Assembly: GCA_016584305.1 (NCBI GenBank)
Contig: JACEEZ010018526.1
Coordinates: 1 to 64,000 of the forward strand
Length of the DNA: 64,000 bases
DNA from: Chionoecetes opilio
Lineage: Eukaryota; Arthropoda; Malacostraca; Decapoda; Majidae
Direction of reading: 5' to 3'
Part shown: one piece after another, positions 45,064 to 55,159 of the stretch
How positions within the stretch are numbered: position 1 is the stretch's first letter
Layout: each line of letters starts with the position of its first letter
The notes under the pieces: generated by a model
The model's input: the letters and a program-made list of their open reading frames with translations, nothing else
Told to the model about the DNA's origin: nothing
The model's database searches: none
Made by a program: the position numbers and the translations under genes

Positions 45064-46569
45064 AGGTGTGGTGTATGTGGTAAAGCGAGAGAGGCTAAGA
45101 GTGAGGTGTTAGCCCCCCAGTGTGTGTGTCTGACCTAAAGTGCAAATGCGCAGTTCTCGTCCACGATAACGGCGTCAGCCCCGTACCGCCGCGGCCACGG
45201 GTACGGCGCGGGCCACAGTGGTCCATAGAAGCTAATCTCGGGCACGCAGGACTCGAACCTAGGATCAGCGCATCAAGGTATACCCTGGGTACGTCTCTGT
45301 AGTATTCAGCGGGAGACACTTAGCGAAAACACGTCAAAATATTCTATTTGCCGGCATCAAATAAGGTGTCATATATTTCAGGGGGAATATTACGCTGAAA
45401 GGCTAATATGGCGGCAATGTATTATCGACCCACCTATATTTATCACTAATAATACTTATATTGGCACTAATATGCTATAAATAAGGTATCTAAGAATAAA
45501 TCTCACCTTATTTCCCATTAAATAAGTCTATATATCTCAGGTAACTAAACAACAAACATTGGCGGCCGAGTTGGTTCCTGAAGTTCTGAACGCTGATTGG
45601 CTAAGAGATGCAGCAAGGTCTCTGATTCGCTGTCAATGTAGCGAGGCCTCTGATTGGCCCTTGAGAATCCTGGGTTCCTGCCAAGTTACGAGGTGCCAAT
45701 TACGCATTTTTAAAACGAATAATCACTTTTTTATTCGTGCACCGATATAGGATTGCATAGCCTAATTGAAAACCCCAGTTCTTTTTATGACTTTCCATTA
45801 AAAGTCTCAGTTTAAGGCCTTCGTAAAAGAAATATGACTCAATCAGTTGGTAACTGTTAAATTTACCGATATTTTGTTGATAATTATTTTCATACACTAA
45901 ATATAGGGGGGTTTTTGTGCGTTTTAATATATTTCAATATTTCCGCATCTTTTTATGTATTAATCACGCGCCTGGTGGCTGTATTTTGTTTCTTTGTTTT
46001 AGGGGATTTTTGTTTACACATTTACGTCAACTTAATTCTTCCTTCTGAATGAGCGGTGAGGTTTTTTGTGTGTGATTAGCTATGCCTACAGGCCCAGTGT
46101 GTTTGTATGTATTTATAGGACGTGTTTTTCACGTGTTTACTGGAGGAATACATCTGACTCAGTGGTTTATAGGGTCAAATTATCGAAAAAGCAAAACATG
46201 GTTTGCTTCTTGGTTTCAACACTAAACGAGGATCTGTTACTGTTTATCAGATACACGCATCATATATTATTAGCTCATATTTTAACACGAATTTTACGGG
46301 CTTGGTCAAAAAGTCGATTTTTGTTGTGGTGAATTTCAGGTTTTTTAGGTCATCTTTTAAAACACGATATTTCATTAATTCTTCGTAATTTCATTGGTTT
46401 TTTAGGCTTATTGTGTCCTATTTATCATTATTTTACTTTATCCGTGTTGATTTATTTATTATTTGATGTATTTGATTATGAAGGGAAAAGTTGTAGCCTC
46501 GAGTTGGATGTCAAGATCAAGAGCAGCTCTAATCAAATCCCTTGATGACGTCACAGCGGCCATATTGGC
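45064..46569. other. Intron sequence; possible antisense tRNA-derived repeat
   Basis: At 45245-45260 GGACTCGAACC is the complement of a Pol III B box, so a tRNA-derived repeat may lie on the - strand (about 45130-45320), but I cannot fold it. Two CCAAT-type words occur at 45590-45660. The rest, to 46569, is A/T-rich without a recognised gene. Confidence 0.35.
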
Positions 46570-46976
46570 TATTTTCCCTTATTGTTATATTTATACCTCA
46601 ATTTACGCCTCCCCGTTCAATATTGAAGGCTATTTAAGGAGTAAGAAAGGGTATGGGGCTGTATTGCATGATATTACCGATTGACAAAGACCATATATGC
46701 ACGATAAATAGGTAAAAACTGGGTATTTCTGGCTTCATTTATCTTATTTCTCTTATTTTCTTATGCCCTTTACTTCAATTTACGGGTTCCCTTGCAATAT
46801 TCAAGGCTATGTAAGGGGTAAGAAAGGGTGTGAGGCTGTATTGCATGATATAATACCCAAGCAAAGGCAATATATGCACGCTAAATGGGTAAAAATGGGG
46901 CATTTCTGGCTTCACTTATCTTATTTTCTGCTTTTTACCTCAATTTACGGGTTCCCTTGCAATATTCAAGGCTATG
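46570..46976 (+). repeat. ~170-bp tandem repeat, left part
   Basis: Units contain GGGCTGTATTGCATGATAT, AATATATGCACG, AAATGGGTAAAAATGGGG and ATTTCTGGCTTCA, then CAATATTCAAGGCTATG. About two units precede an 888-bp insertion. Confidence 0.85.
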
Positions 46977-47864
46977 TGTAGCGCCCCCCCTTATAGCTTG
47001 ATGTTAACTCGAAGGGCTCCACAAACCTGGCGATTACGCTGCCACCACCCACAATAAGTGGGGAAAAAAATTAAAGATTTAGAGAATATGTGAGTATTAC
47101 TGGGACTTAATAAACGACTCATTAACAGGGTTTCTGTATATTATCACATACTGATGGGCCAGTATTCACATCCCCACTTAACCTAAGGTTTCACAAAAAT
47201 AAATCACTGCACAATGTGAACCCCGACACAACGCGACTCTCACTCGTGTTTAACAAAAACCCAAGAATTCCTTCACCCCACTGTCACTGTGTAAAGTACC
47301 TATACACACACACACTCGCTATGAATCATGGCCTTAGCTGTATACACTGGTGTGTCCACGGTCATCCACTCAGCTCAGCTCACACCATCAGCTCACACGT
47401 GGGTCCCCCTCATGGGCTAAACCACTCCCTCATGGTCACTCAGCTCACTCAGCTCACTCCACTCCAAAACCCTTGGAAACACGTAAAGCAATGAATATTT
47501 AAGCTCCAACAGATAAATAATCAATCCCCTATACATCCTTATAAATACACTGCCCCACACATACCTTTAAAAAGGGTTGTAAGACACAACTCCCTACACG
47601 TGTTGTCGAGGCCAGGCTTGGTGAGAGAGAGAAAATATGGCTACCTTCTCTCTCTTCTCTCCTTCTTGCCGTGACGTCACTAGCGACCGCGGGCACAAAA
47701 ATATTGTCGGAAACTATACAGTATCTATTGATTAAGAACTGAGGAGTGAAGGAAAATTGCGAGCATTTAATTACTCTGCATTTATATATTACTTTACTCC
47801 ACCACTCAACGTAAACTCTTCGTCAATCATGAGTCACAGGATTAACCCATTTTCTCACATTACA
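46977..47864. mobile_element. 888-bp solo-LTR candidate
   Basis: It begins TGTAGCGCCCCCCC and ends TTCTCACATTACA, that is TG...CA, and TATG flanks both sides (46973-46976 and 47865-47868). The interrupted 170-bp unit continues perfectly on the other side. TGTAGCGCC is a common start of Gypsy-type LTRs. TATA-like and polyA-like words occur inside. No internal retroviral-type coding sequence is present. Orientation is not certain. Confidence 0.6.
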
Positions 47865-48462
47865 TATGTAAGGGGTAAGGAATGGTGTGGGGCTGTATTG
47901 CATGATATAATACCCAAGCAAAGGCAATATATGCACGTTAAATGGGTAAAAATGGGGTATTTCTGGCTTCACTTATCTTATTTTCTTCTGCTTTTTACCT
48001 CAATTTACTGGTTCCCGTGCAATATTCAAGGCTATGGAAGGGGTAAGAAAGCGTGTGGGGCTGTATTGCATGATATAACACCCAAGCAGAGGCAATATAT
48101 GCACGCTAAATGGGTAAAAATGGGGTATTTCTGGCTTCACTTATCATATTTTCTTCTGCTTTTTACCTCAATTTACTGGTTCCCGTGCAATATTCAAGGC
48201 TATGGAAGGGGTAAGAAAGGGTGTGGGGCTGTATTGCATGATATAGATAATACCCAAGCAAAGGCAATATATGCACGTTAAATGGGTAAAAATGGGGTAT
48301 TTCTGGCTTCACTTATCTTATTTTCTTCTGCTTTTTACTTCAATTTACGGGTTCCCGTGCAATATTCAAGGCTATGGAAGGGGTAAGAAAGCGTGTGGGG
48401 CTGTATTGCATGATATAACACCCAAGCAATATATGCACGCTAAATGGGTAAAAATGGGCTCC
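47865..48462 (+). repeat. ~170-bp tandem repeat, right part
   Basis: About 3.5 units, spaced near 168-170 bp (GGGCTGTATTGCATGATAT at about 47890, 48058, 48226 and 48398). The open frames of 174 and 70 codons over it simply follow the repeat. Confidence 0.88.
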
Positions 48463-48832
48463 GCTCGAGAAAGTATTCGCTAGCATCGTCCAGACACCCC
48501 TTATACCTAACCTAACCTAACCTTGATCTAGATAAAAAAAAAAAATTGTATAAACAGTGAATTGCGACAGAAACGGTTAGCAGATTAATAAATTCAAAAC
48601 ACGCCAATACTCGCCAGAAAACCAACCGTTTCGTCCACCAAAGTGAATTCGGTGTCAAACTGGAATAATTCTGTATTTTCTGACTTACATTTTTCATATG
48701 ATAAGATTTTTTTTCCACTTATCCCATACATAATATATAATGAATTTTACCATTTTAGCAATTTTGAAAAGGATATACTCTGAAATCTTTGTGAGAAATA
48801 TCAGTGTCTTTATACATGAATTCATTTTTACA
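48463..48832. other. Intron sequence with repeat fragments
   Basis: 48463-48498 repeats the right arm of the 44487-45063 element. A (CCTAA)3 run follows at 48503. The 48585-48650 piece is an inverted copy of 42555-42630. Confidence 0.5.
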
Positions 48833-48899
48833 GGAACTATCATGTGTAGGTCTCGCGGCCTTTTGTAGCTTCCTTATTTTCTTATATTCTTATTTTCAG
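48833..48899 (+). mobile_element. CR1-like LINE 3' tail forming a splice acceptor
   Basis: ACAGGAACTATCATGTGTAG, TCTCGCGGCCTT, TGTAGCTTCC, then TTCTTATATTCTTATTTTCAG. The repeat tail supplies the pyrimidine-rich tract, and its final TTTTCAG is the acceptor of the next receptor exon. Confidence 0.75.
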
Positions 48900-49055
48900 A
48901 ATCACAAGCCAGAAAAACTGAACAGTACTCTTCATCTGAAGAGCAGGCTGAATGTAACAACGCCTCAATGGGTGATACTGGAAATTACACATGCATCGTT
49001 AAATCACTAGAGAACGACACTCTAGGCCAAGATACAGAATTTATCCAGGTTAAAG
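48900..49055 (+). CDS. Pvr: RTK exon: Ig domain, second half (one frameshift)
   Basis: The acceptor TTTTCAG ends at 48899 and the donor GTAAGA starts at 49056. It enters in phase 0, as the exon at 42372-42526 leaves. The first part reads NHKPEKLNSTLHLKS and RLNVT; after a one-base loss near 48960 the frame continues ASMGDTGNYTCIVKS and DTEFIQVKG. The D-T-G-N-Y-T-C block is the canonical end of an Ig fold. It ends in phase 1. Confidence 0.8.
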
Positions 49056-49062
49056 GTAAGAT

Positions 49063-49144
49063 GATTGGAATGGACTCAGTCGTCAGGTAGTTAGTGCGGA
49101 GTCATTAGGGAGCTTTAAAAGGAGGTTAGACAATTTCATGGATG
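49063..49144 (+). mobile_element. CR1-like LINE 3' end, left part (interrupted)
   Basis: GATTGGAATGGACTCAGTCG to CAATTTCATGGATG, then broken by another LINE. The missing part continues at 50706. The duplicated ATGGATG (49138-49144 and 50706-50712) is the target-site duplication of the intruder. Confidence 0.8.
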
Positions 49145-50705
49145 ATGCCACCGAGCGCCTAACTTCTGATCTTTCTATAATTTCTGATTGGGGCAAAGCA
49201 AACCTTGTTTTGTTCAATGCCTCAAAAACCCAATTTCTTCATCTATCTACTCGGCAAAACCTACTAGATAACTATCCCCTCTTCTTCAATGACACTCAAC
49301 TGTCTCCTTCTACAATGAACATCGATGAAGTCGATGAAGTTGATGAAGTGTCGGGGTAACACCTTGGTATCGGTGATTTTATTCTGATTCTTGAAGTGTT
49401 GTGGTGTTTGTTGTTTGATCACCCCGTTTTGTGCTTATAGTACCTGTAAATGTTATTTTGAAATGTCTTGGTTTTCTTGCTAATCAATGTTCTTGCTGTT
49501 TCCTTGTTTTTCACATCAGTAACAAAGTTTGTTTCTTCACATCTGCATCCTGTTCATCTGCTAGGAGTAAAAATGTTGCAAGTTTTACATCATTTGTCAG
49601 TGTGTTGTCTTGTAGAAAGTTTAAGTTTTTCCTGATGTCTTTATATTCCTCGCAGTGTAATAGGAAGTGTTCTAAAGTTTCATCCTGTCCAGTGTTACAT
49701 GTCGTGCATGCTGTGTTCCCGTGGGTGTGTCTGTTCCTGTAGTTTAGTTTCAGTGTGTTGCTTCTGCATCTTATCAAAATTGTAGTGGATTCATCATTAT
49801 CATAAAAGTCTATTTCTTTTATGTGTGTTTTGTATGTTCTGTAAAGTCTAAGTGTCTCTTTTTCAAGTAGTTCTGCTTTCCATTTCTTGGTATCATGTTC
49901 TTTTAATTTGTCAGTTATTTCTTGTTGTGTTTTCATACTAAGTTGGTATATGTTGGTCTTGAGCTCTTTTAAATAACTGTTCAACATTCTAGGACTATCC
50001 TTTACTAAAAATCTGAACTGGAAATCTCACATCTCATCTCTTGCTAAAACAGCTTCTAAGAAGTTAGGTGTCCTGTGGCGTCTGCATCCTTTTTTTTCTC
50101 ACTCACAATTGCTTGCTCTCTACAGGGGCCTTATCCGCCCATGTATGGAGTATGTCTCACATGTTTGGGGAGGATCCACTCATACAGCTCTCCTAAACAG
50201 GGTTGAGTCAAAAGCTTTTCGTCTCATCAACTCCTCTCCTCTGACTGACTGCCTTCAATCTTTAAATCACCGCCGCAATGTTGCTTCTCTTGCTCTCTTC
50301 TACCGTTATTTTCATGCTCACTGCTCTTCTGAACTTGCTAACTGCATGCCTCCCCCCCTCCCGTGGCCTCGCTGCACAAGACTTTCTACTCATTCTCATC
50401 CCTATTTTGTCCATCTTCCTAATGCAAGAGTTAATCAGTATCTTTACTCTTTCATCCCTTTCACTGGTAAACTCTGGAACTCTCTTCCTGTTTCTATTTT
50501 TCCACTTTCCTATGACTTAAATCTTTTCAAAAGAAGAATAGCAAGACACCTCTCGAACTAAATTGACTCACCCCTCTTTTTTATTTTATTCTCTTAATGT
50601 CTTCTTTATAGGGACTGGCAACTAAGCGGGCTTTGTGTTACCCATTTTTGTTGTGCCCTTGGCCACTCCTTTGTGATGTATAAAAAAAAAAAATTTAGAT
50701 AAAAA
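49145..50705 (+). pseudogene. Jockey/CR1-type LINE fragment: reverse transcriptase C-terminal half, with nested insertion
   Basis: Two collinear coding parts: 49145-49322 (DLSIISDWGKANLVLFNASK, TQFLHLS) and 49983-50561 (LGLSFTKNLNWKSHISSLAK, LWRLHPFF, LYRGLIRPCMEYVSHVWGG, FRLINSSPL, GKLWNSLPVSIFPLSYDLNL, ending in a stop). These are the late RT palm/thumb and C-terminal region of Jockey/CR1-type proteins. A 660-bp insert separates them. The 3' UTR ends in an A-rich run (50678-50705). It is 5' truncated, and flanked by ATGGATG duplications. Confidence 0.85.
49323..49982 (-). pseudogene. Nested LINE fragment, C-terminal zinc-knuckle region
   Basis: A 660-bp insert flanked by AACAT on both sides (49318-49322 and 49983-49987). 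The - frame (start near 49987, end 49511) reads LKEHDTKKWKAELLEKETLR, RCRSNTLKLNYRNRH, then CTTCNTGQDETLEHFLLHC, the Cys-Cys-His-Cys knuckle found at the C-terminus of many non-LTR reverse transcriptases. Its 3' end has a GATGAAGTC tandem tail. Without the insert and one AACAT, the two host LINE frames join in phase, so the insertion hit an intact frame. Confidence 0.8.
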
Positions 50706-50768
50706 ATGGATGGGGATGCAAGGTGGATGTAGGTAGTATTAAGTAACAGGAACTACCTCGTGTAGGTT
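50706..50768 (+). mobile_element. CR1-like LINE 3' end, right part
   Basis: The continuation of 49063-49144: GGATGCAAGGTGGATGTAGG, TAACAGGAACTACCTCGTGT, then directly the 41-bp minisatellite. Confidence 0.75.
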
Positions 50769-50833
50769 ATTCTTTGCAGATAATCAGACATAGGTACTCA
50801 TGATGTGTTATTCTTTGCAGAGAATCAGACGGG
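50769..50833 (+). repeat. 41-bp minisatellite, left part
   Basis: About one and a half units of TTCTTTGCAGA(G)AATCAGAC plus GTACTCATGATGTGTTA. It is split from the main array by a ~1.8-kb insertion. Confidence 0.75.
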
Positions 50834-51378
50834 GCGTAGTCACATCTACAAACCTACAATAGTTGGAGTACTGCCACATATCCTACACATAGGCTGTCAT
50901 ATTTCTTACACCAAAACCAGTATCCACCACATTTCCTACACAAAACCCTCCTACAAATTTAGCAGTTTTGAGAGTAGTGACATATTTCCTACAAGGATAC
51001 AGCGTATCTCCTACACCCCTTAGTGGGGCGCCTCTGTACTCTGTGCTTCTGGCTACTACTACACTCCTGACGACCTTGACCAGTCAACAAGTACTTAGCT
51101 TGTTATATGTCCTTTCTGCCCAGTATTATGGAGCAACCAAAACAGAGAGACAAGTATCGTTCACATTCAGACATGAGTCGAGTTTAGGTTTTTCTCCATT
51201 CATCGGGACAGACGGCATTTCGGAGCCTTGTACTCCACTGTTCCTGGACCAAGCATGGCTAGTATTGAGGGAACATCCACTTCAACGCAGTGGTTTACAA
51301 AGACAACTCTGGATTCCGGTCCCTCCGAAATGTGGCTCCTCCGTCACAGCTCCTACACATAGGCGGTCACATTTCCTC

Positions 51379-51497
51379 AAAGGTGGGCATTCCGCAATTT
51401 TAGTCCGCAATTCCGCAATTCCGCAACTTGCGGAATGGGTAATTCGGTTGCGGAATTGCGCAATTACGGATGCCTGAAAAAAATGCAGAATTGCGGG
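51379..51497 (+). mobile_element. hAT-like terminus with TTCCGCAATT repeats
   Basis: It begins CAAAGGTGGGCATTCCGCAA and contains at least seven TTGCGGAA/TTCCGCAA words in both orientations. The partner sequence is at 52305-52450. Confidence 0.6.
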
Positions 51498-51830
51498 GTT
51501 TTTTTTATACATTTGTGCCTATAGTGCCTGTAGGCAGTGGTGACCCAGGACATGGATGGTTCTGGAGGTTCACTTGAAGGCTCTGATGGTTGGTCCTCGC
51601 CCGTGGTGGCGCAGGCAGGATTCTTATAGTGACGCCTGTGATTAGAGGCTCATGCCACCCCCCTGTGTTCTACGATGCACTCGCAATCGAAGGTAGAGTT
51701 GATGGGCAGGGCATGTGGGTGTTCTTAGGCCACTCGACGGTGCAGAAAGGTTTTGGTTTTCTTCGGGGATCGAACTCGGGTCACCTAGAACGCCAGTCGG
51801 AGATGCTAACCACTCCGCTACCGCCTCCCC
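51498..51830 (-). mobile_element. Second SINE family (tRNA-derived), antisense copy 1
   Basis: The right border holds, on the - strand, GGCGGTAGCGGAGTGGTTAG (A-box-like) and GAGTTCGATCC (B box). The body includes the complements of TTCTTAGGCCACTCGACGGT, GTAGAGTTGATGGGCAGGGC and AGTGACGCCTGTGATTAGAG. The left border is poly-T, that is, a poly-A tail on the - strand. Confidence 0.75.
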
Positions 51831-52304
51831 AAAGTATAGCACAATTAGTCGTAGTAGTAGCACAAGTGTAGTTAGTAAGTGTAGCACAGTCACGATCAGT
51901 CAGTGCGTGCTGGAACTTGGGATTGAGAGCGTGTACGCTGGCCGTGTGTGTGATTAGTTGCCAACCTCCACATGCTGAACCAGAAGAAGTGGGAGGAGGA
52001 GGAGGAGGAGGAAGAGGAAGATTAGTAGATTACTTAGATTAGTGATTACCCAGTACAGCCAGTAGACTGTGAAGTGTACAAGTAAAGAAAAACACTAAAA
52101 GAGACAAAGACTTAATTGTGAAGGACAAGTAACAAGTATAGACAGAAACAGAATAGGAATACAGAAGTATTAAACACTAATAAAGAGTCTAGAGACATTT
52201 ATTGTTTTAATTGTAGGTGTTTAAGAGTAGAGATGTTTAAGAGTCTAGAGACATTTTTTGTTTTAATTGTAGGTGTTTTGTTTTAATTGTAGGAATGTAG
52301 GTGT

Positions 52305-52450
52305 CAAAATTAGTTTGCGGAATTGCGGAATTGCGCTTGTGGAAAAGGGCCTATCTGAAAAAACATTTGCGGAATTGCGATGGCCGGACTGGTGCAGGTC
52401 AGGAAATTGCGGAATTGCGATTGCAGAATTTTTCAAAAAAAAAAAAATTC
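52305..52450 (-). mobile_element. hAT-like subterminal region with TTGCGGAATTG repeats
   Basis: AGTTTGCGGAATTGCGGAAT, GGAATTGCGATGGCCGGAC, GACTGGTGCAGGTCAGG and a final A run. The order matches 34725-34880. Between this part and 51497 lie a SINE and about 470 bp of A/T-rich sequence with a GTAGTAGTAGCAC run and a short duplicated AAGAGTCTAGAGACATTT. Confidence 0.55.
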
Positions 52451-52640
52451 GATGCACATCCTATGCATTTCTACACAAAAAAACAATGTGTCAGGCATAT
52501 CTCCTACACCACATGTGTGTTAGGAGATATGCTTATCTTCTGTAGGAAATATGTTACACTACTCTAAACTCTGCTAAATTTGTAGATGTGCTGGTGTAGT
52601 ATTACATGGTGTAGGAAATGTGGCGAGGCCCCCAATCAGA

Positions 52641-53182
52641 CATGGGATACTCTTATATGGGGTTATTGTTTGCGAGAATCAGGATACATGGGTACTCATG
52701 ATGTTTTATTGTTGTTGCAGAGAATCAGACATATGTTATCATGGTGTGTTATTGTTTTGCAGAGGAATCAGGACATGGGTACTCATTGGTGTGTTATGTG
52801 TGCAGAGAATCAGACATGGGTACTCATGATGTGTTTGTTTGCAGAGAATCTAGACATAGTTACTCATGTTGTGTTATTGGTTTTGCAGAGAATCAGACAT
52901 GGGTACTCTGATGTTTTATTGTTTGCAGAGAATCAGGGACATGGGTACTCATGATGTGTTATGTTAGCAGAGAAATCAGACATGGGTTCTTCATGATGGT
53001 ATTGTTTGCAGAGAACAGACATGGTGGTATCTGTCATGCATGTGTTATTGTTGCAGAGAATCAGGGACATGGGTACTCTATGATGTGGTATGTTTGCAGA
53101 GACAATCAGACAGGGTACTCATGATGTGTTATTGTTTTGCAGAGAATCAGACATAGGTACTATGATGTATTATTCTTTGCAG
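52641..53182 (+). repeat. 41-bp minisatellite whose unit contains a splice-acceptor-like sequence
   Basis: About 13 units of GAATCAGACATGGGTACTC, ATGATGTGTTATTG, TTTGCAGA with many indels. Each unit carries TTGTTTGCAG or TTCTTTGCAG, which resembles a 3' splice site. The last unit ends at TTCTTTGCAG (53182), directly before the next receptor exon, which itself begins with the repeat-derived GGAGAATCAGAC. Confidence 0.85.
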
Positions 53183-53359
53183 GGAGAATCAGACTATCGT
53201 TTGTGTTCCATCAACAGCAGGGAAAACGATTCCGCCCATTTGAAGGAGAATCTTTTTTTTTTTGAGTGCCTTGGAGAAGGTCTCTGTGCAGTTTTACCCG
53301 GCGAATCCCATCTCAAGATACGAAACTGGCGAGGCGAAGAGCTACATGAGACAGATAGC
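53183..53359 (+). CDS. Pvr: RTK exon: Ig domain, first half (one frameshift)
   Basis: The acceptor CTTTGCAG ends at 53182 and a possible donor GTAGGT starts at 53360. The first frame reads ENQTIVCVPSTAGKTIPPI; after a one-base shift near 53240 it reads EGESFFFECLGEG, then LPGESHLKIRNWRGEELHE. Cys in FFFEC and Trp in IRNW are the B- and C-strand residues of an Ig domain. The frameshift is next to a run of ten T. The beginning overlaps the minisatellite unit, so the true start may have been altered by repeat growth. Confidence 0.65.
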
Positions 53360-53399
53360 GTAGGTTTATGGAGTATTTATGGCTATTGATGCAAGGGGA

Positions 53400-53662
53400 T
53401 GTAGGTAATGTATATGCATTAAGGAAGCCTTTTTCTGTTTGTGGTTTTCCTACCATATTGCTTAGTGTACTACCAGCTTCTTGTAGCTTCCTATTGTCCT
53501 ATTATAAATGTCCTTCCTATAGCTTCCTTATGTCGGATTAAATTATGGATGGGGAAGAGAGGTGGATATAGGTAGAGTTAAGTAATCAGGAACTACCCTC
53601 GTGTAGATCTCGCGGCCACTTTTAGATTCCTTATTTCTTTATTTGTTCTTATAGATTATGGT
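53400..53662 (+). mobile_element. CR1-like LINE 3' tails (two partial)
   Basis: AGCTTCTTGTAGCTTCC and AGCTTCCTTATG words lie at 53470-53535. Then GGTGGATATAGGTAGAGTTA, CAGGAACTACCCTCGTGTAG, TCTCGCGGCC and TTATTTCTTTATTTGTTCTTA make up a second tail. Confidence 0.7.
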
Positions 53663-53760
53663 CTTTATGTCCTTATGAGCAGGGAGGGCCTCTGTCTCAG
53701 GGGATTGTGCTGCCCCAAAGGTTTGATGTTGCGTCTACAAATAGTGTTTTTCTGTTGCAG

Positions 53761-53925
53761 ATCTAAAGAATGTTATCTTTGAGCCTTATTCACCATAAAG
53801 GATATTTCATTCTGCGGTTTGTCTAATGTCAGCAGCAGTGATTTGGGAAACCTTACCATTACTTATAACCATGCCGGTTCCACGCAGCAATAAAGACTGT
53901 CTGCCACTGTCTCATGGAGGCAAGA
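53761..53925 (+). CDS. Pvr: RTK exon: Ig domain, second half (frameshifted)
   Basis: The acceptor TTCTGTTGCAG ends at 53760 and the donor GTAAGT starts at 53926. It enters in phase 1 with DLKNVIFEPYSP, then a stop caused by a probable indel, then KDISFCGLSNVSSSDLGN, and YNHAGSTQQ, after which the frame shifts again. The S-S-D-L-G-N and N-H-A-G-S words fit the E-F turn and the F-G hairpin of an Ig fold; the expected YxC is distorted (LTITYN). Confidence 0.55.
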
Positions 53926-54394
53926 GTAAGTCAATGAGTATGTACGCTTCTTTCTCTGTGACTCATCAGAACATGCATGTAGTAGAGCGTCACCTGATTC
54001 AGGGAACATATTAACAGGCATCACAGAACAGAGGAAAAATAAGAAGATTAAAAGATAAAGGGCCTTATTTGGGATGGCTCACAAGTCTATAAAGGTAAAT
54101 TGTTAAGAACACTCTAACTTATGCATGCTAGGCTAATAGGCTTATAACCTCCAGCCTACCAGCCGAGCCCTGGGTTCACTGCCTACAGGCTTATAGGCAT
54201 AGATGTAAAAAAAAAAAAAAAAAAAAATATATAGAAATGATTGAATGATAGTAGTTTCCAGATGATTGTTCATGCATTTCTCTGTGTCCTATGTTTATTT
54301 TGTACTTTGTATTTTTCCGTCCTAGCTTTTATGTTTGGGACTTCACCATTCCAAAAGTTACATACCAGTGCAAACTATGTGTTATACTTTTCAG
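53926..54394. other. Intron sequence
   Basis: A-rich run at 54210-54230. No additional exon or full repeat is recognised. Confidence 0.5.
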
Positions 54395-54490
54395 TGCTCT
54401 CCACATGTGCGCTGACCGAAATGCCTTCTTTCATGGTGGAAGGGGAGAGCAAGTGCTACATGCTGGTATGCAAGGCTGTTCCCAAACCTT
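54395..54490 (+). CDS. Pvr: RTK exon: Ig domain, first half (3' end uncertain)
   Basis: The acceptor ATACTTTTCAG ends at 54394 and the frame enters in phase 1. It reads VLSTCALTEMPSFMVEGES, then CYMLVCKAVPKPS: V-E-G-E-S and L-V-C-K-A-V-P-K-P match the A'-B strands and the B-C loop of Ig domains. The C-strand Trp expected just after is absent, and no good donor is seen before 54550, so the exon end is a guess. Confidence 0.6.
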
Positions 54491-54656
54491 CTAGTCAATA
54501 TGCATGTTCAAACATGTTACAAGTAGAGTTCATGTTAGAATGTCTGTAGAAGCATAGTCAGTTCCATTTCAGGTAATTGCATACATGTAGAGATAGATAC
54601 ATATAGATCTCTCTTATATAAATAGCTCTCTCTCTCTCTCTTTTCTCAAATGGCAT

Positions 54657-54879
54657 TTAACCCCTTCACACCCAGATCTTTCCTTATGCTATGAAAAAAA
54701 TTGTCTGTTGTTAGCCATAAAAATTAAGAAAAAGCAACTTGAATATGTCCAGTCGTCTGCAAGGATACTAAACAGGTCATATCTATTAAATATTTGCTTA
54801 TATTCCACTAAAAATCGTCTATAGTGTACCCCAAATTACAATGGGGAAAATTGTACGTTCTAGGGCCTCAAGGGGTAAA
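54657..54879 (-). mobile_element. TTAA-flanked MITE in an RTK intron
   Basis: TTAACCCCTTCACACCCAGA to GGGCCTCAAGGGGTAAA. About 220 bp, with GGATACTAAACAGGTCAT inside. Confidence 0.85.
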
Positions 54880-54953
54880 GAATTAGTTATATATACACAT
54901 CAATGGTAATCCTATCAAGCTAATGAGTGTACTATTAGATGCTTATGTTGCAG

Positions 54954-55104
54954 GCTGAAAAGATGTAAACTCTGCCACCCCTGTATTCGGGAAAACATGT
55001 CGAGAGATCCATTACTTTCTTCTGCCAACCTCGGGATTCCTGTTTTGCTACGGGAGAATGCGAGGGCTCCAGCAAACACTTATCAGGAGGCCATCAGAAT
55101 CTCG
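54954..55104 (+). CDS. Pvr: RTK exon: Ig domain, second half (possible frameshift)
   Basis: The acceptor ATGTTGCAG ends at 54953. One frame is open throughout (LKRCKLCHPCIRENMSRD, SSANLGIPVLL, RENARAPANTYQEAIRIS). With a one-base correction the middle would read V-F-C-Y-G-E-N-A-R, the usual YxC-A-N pattern of the F-G strands. A weak donor GTGTGA lies at 55105. Confidence 0.55.
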
Positions 55105-55159
55105 GTGTGATGTATATATGTACAAAATTGAAACTGTAACCTAATTCTTCTTTATGTTA

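Larger units (their letters stand above)
50834..52640. mobile_element. ~1.8-kb element with CATTTCCTACAC-type subterminal repeats, itself interrupted
   Basis: The left border is GGGGCGTAGTCACATCTAC and the right border (complement) GGGGGCCTCGCCACATTTCC. Both are followed by many ATATTTCCTACAC/CACATATCCTACAC words on the inner side. It splits the 41-bp minisatellite. Inside lie a hAT end and a SINE. The 169-codon + frame (50968-51477) has no recognised domain; the segment 51190-51350 has a weak Ig-like look but no good exon borders. Confidence 0.5.

Noticed and set aside
46570..48483. Frames with repeated WVKMGYFWLHLSYF segments as a membrane protein
   Set aside because: They follow the 170-bp tandem repeat and are interrupted by an LTR-like insertion.
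51128..51358. Possible additional Ig exon of the receptor (VVYKDNSGFRSL-like reading)
   Set aside because: No acceptor or donor in matching phase, two frame changes are needed, and it lies inside a probable DNA element.
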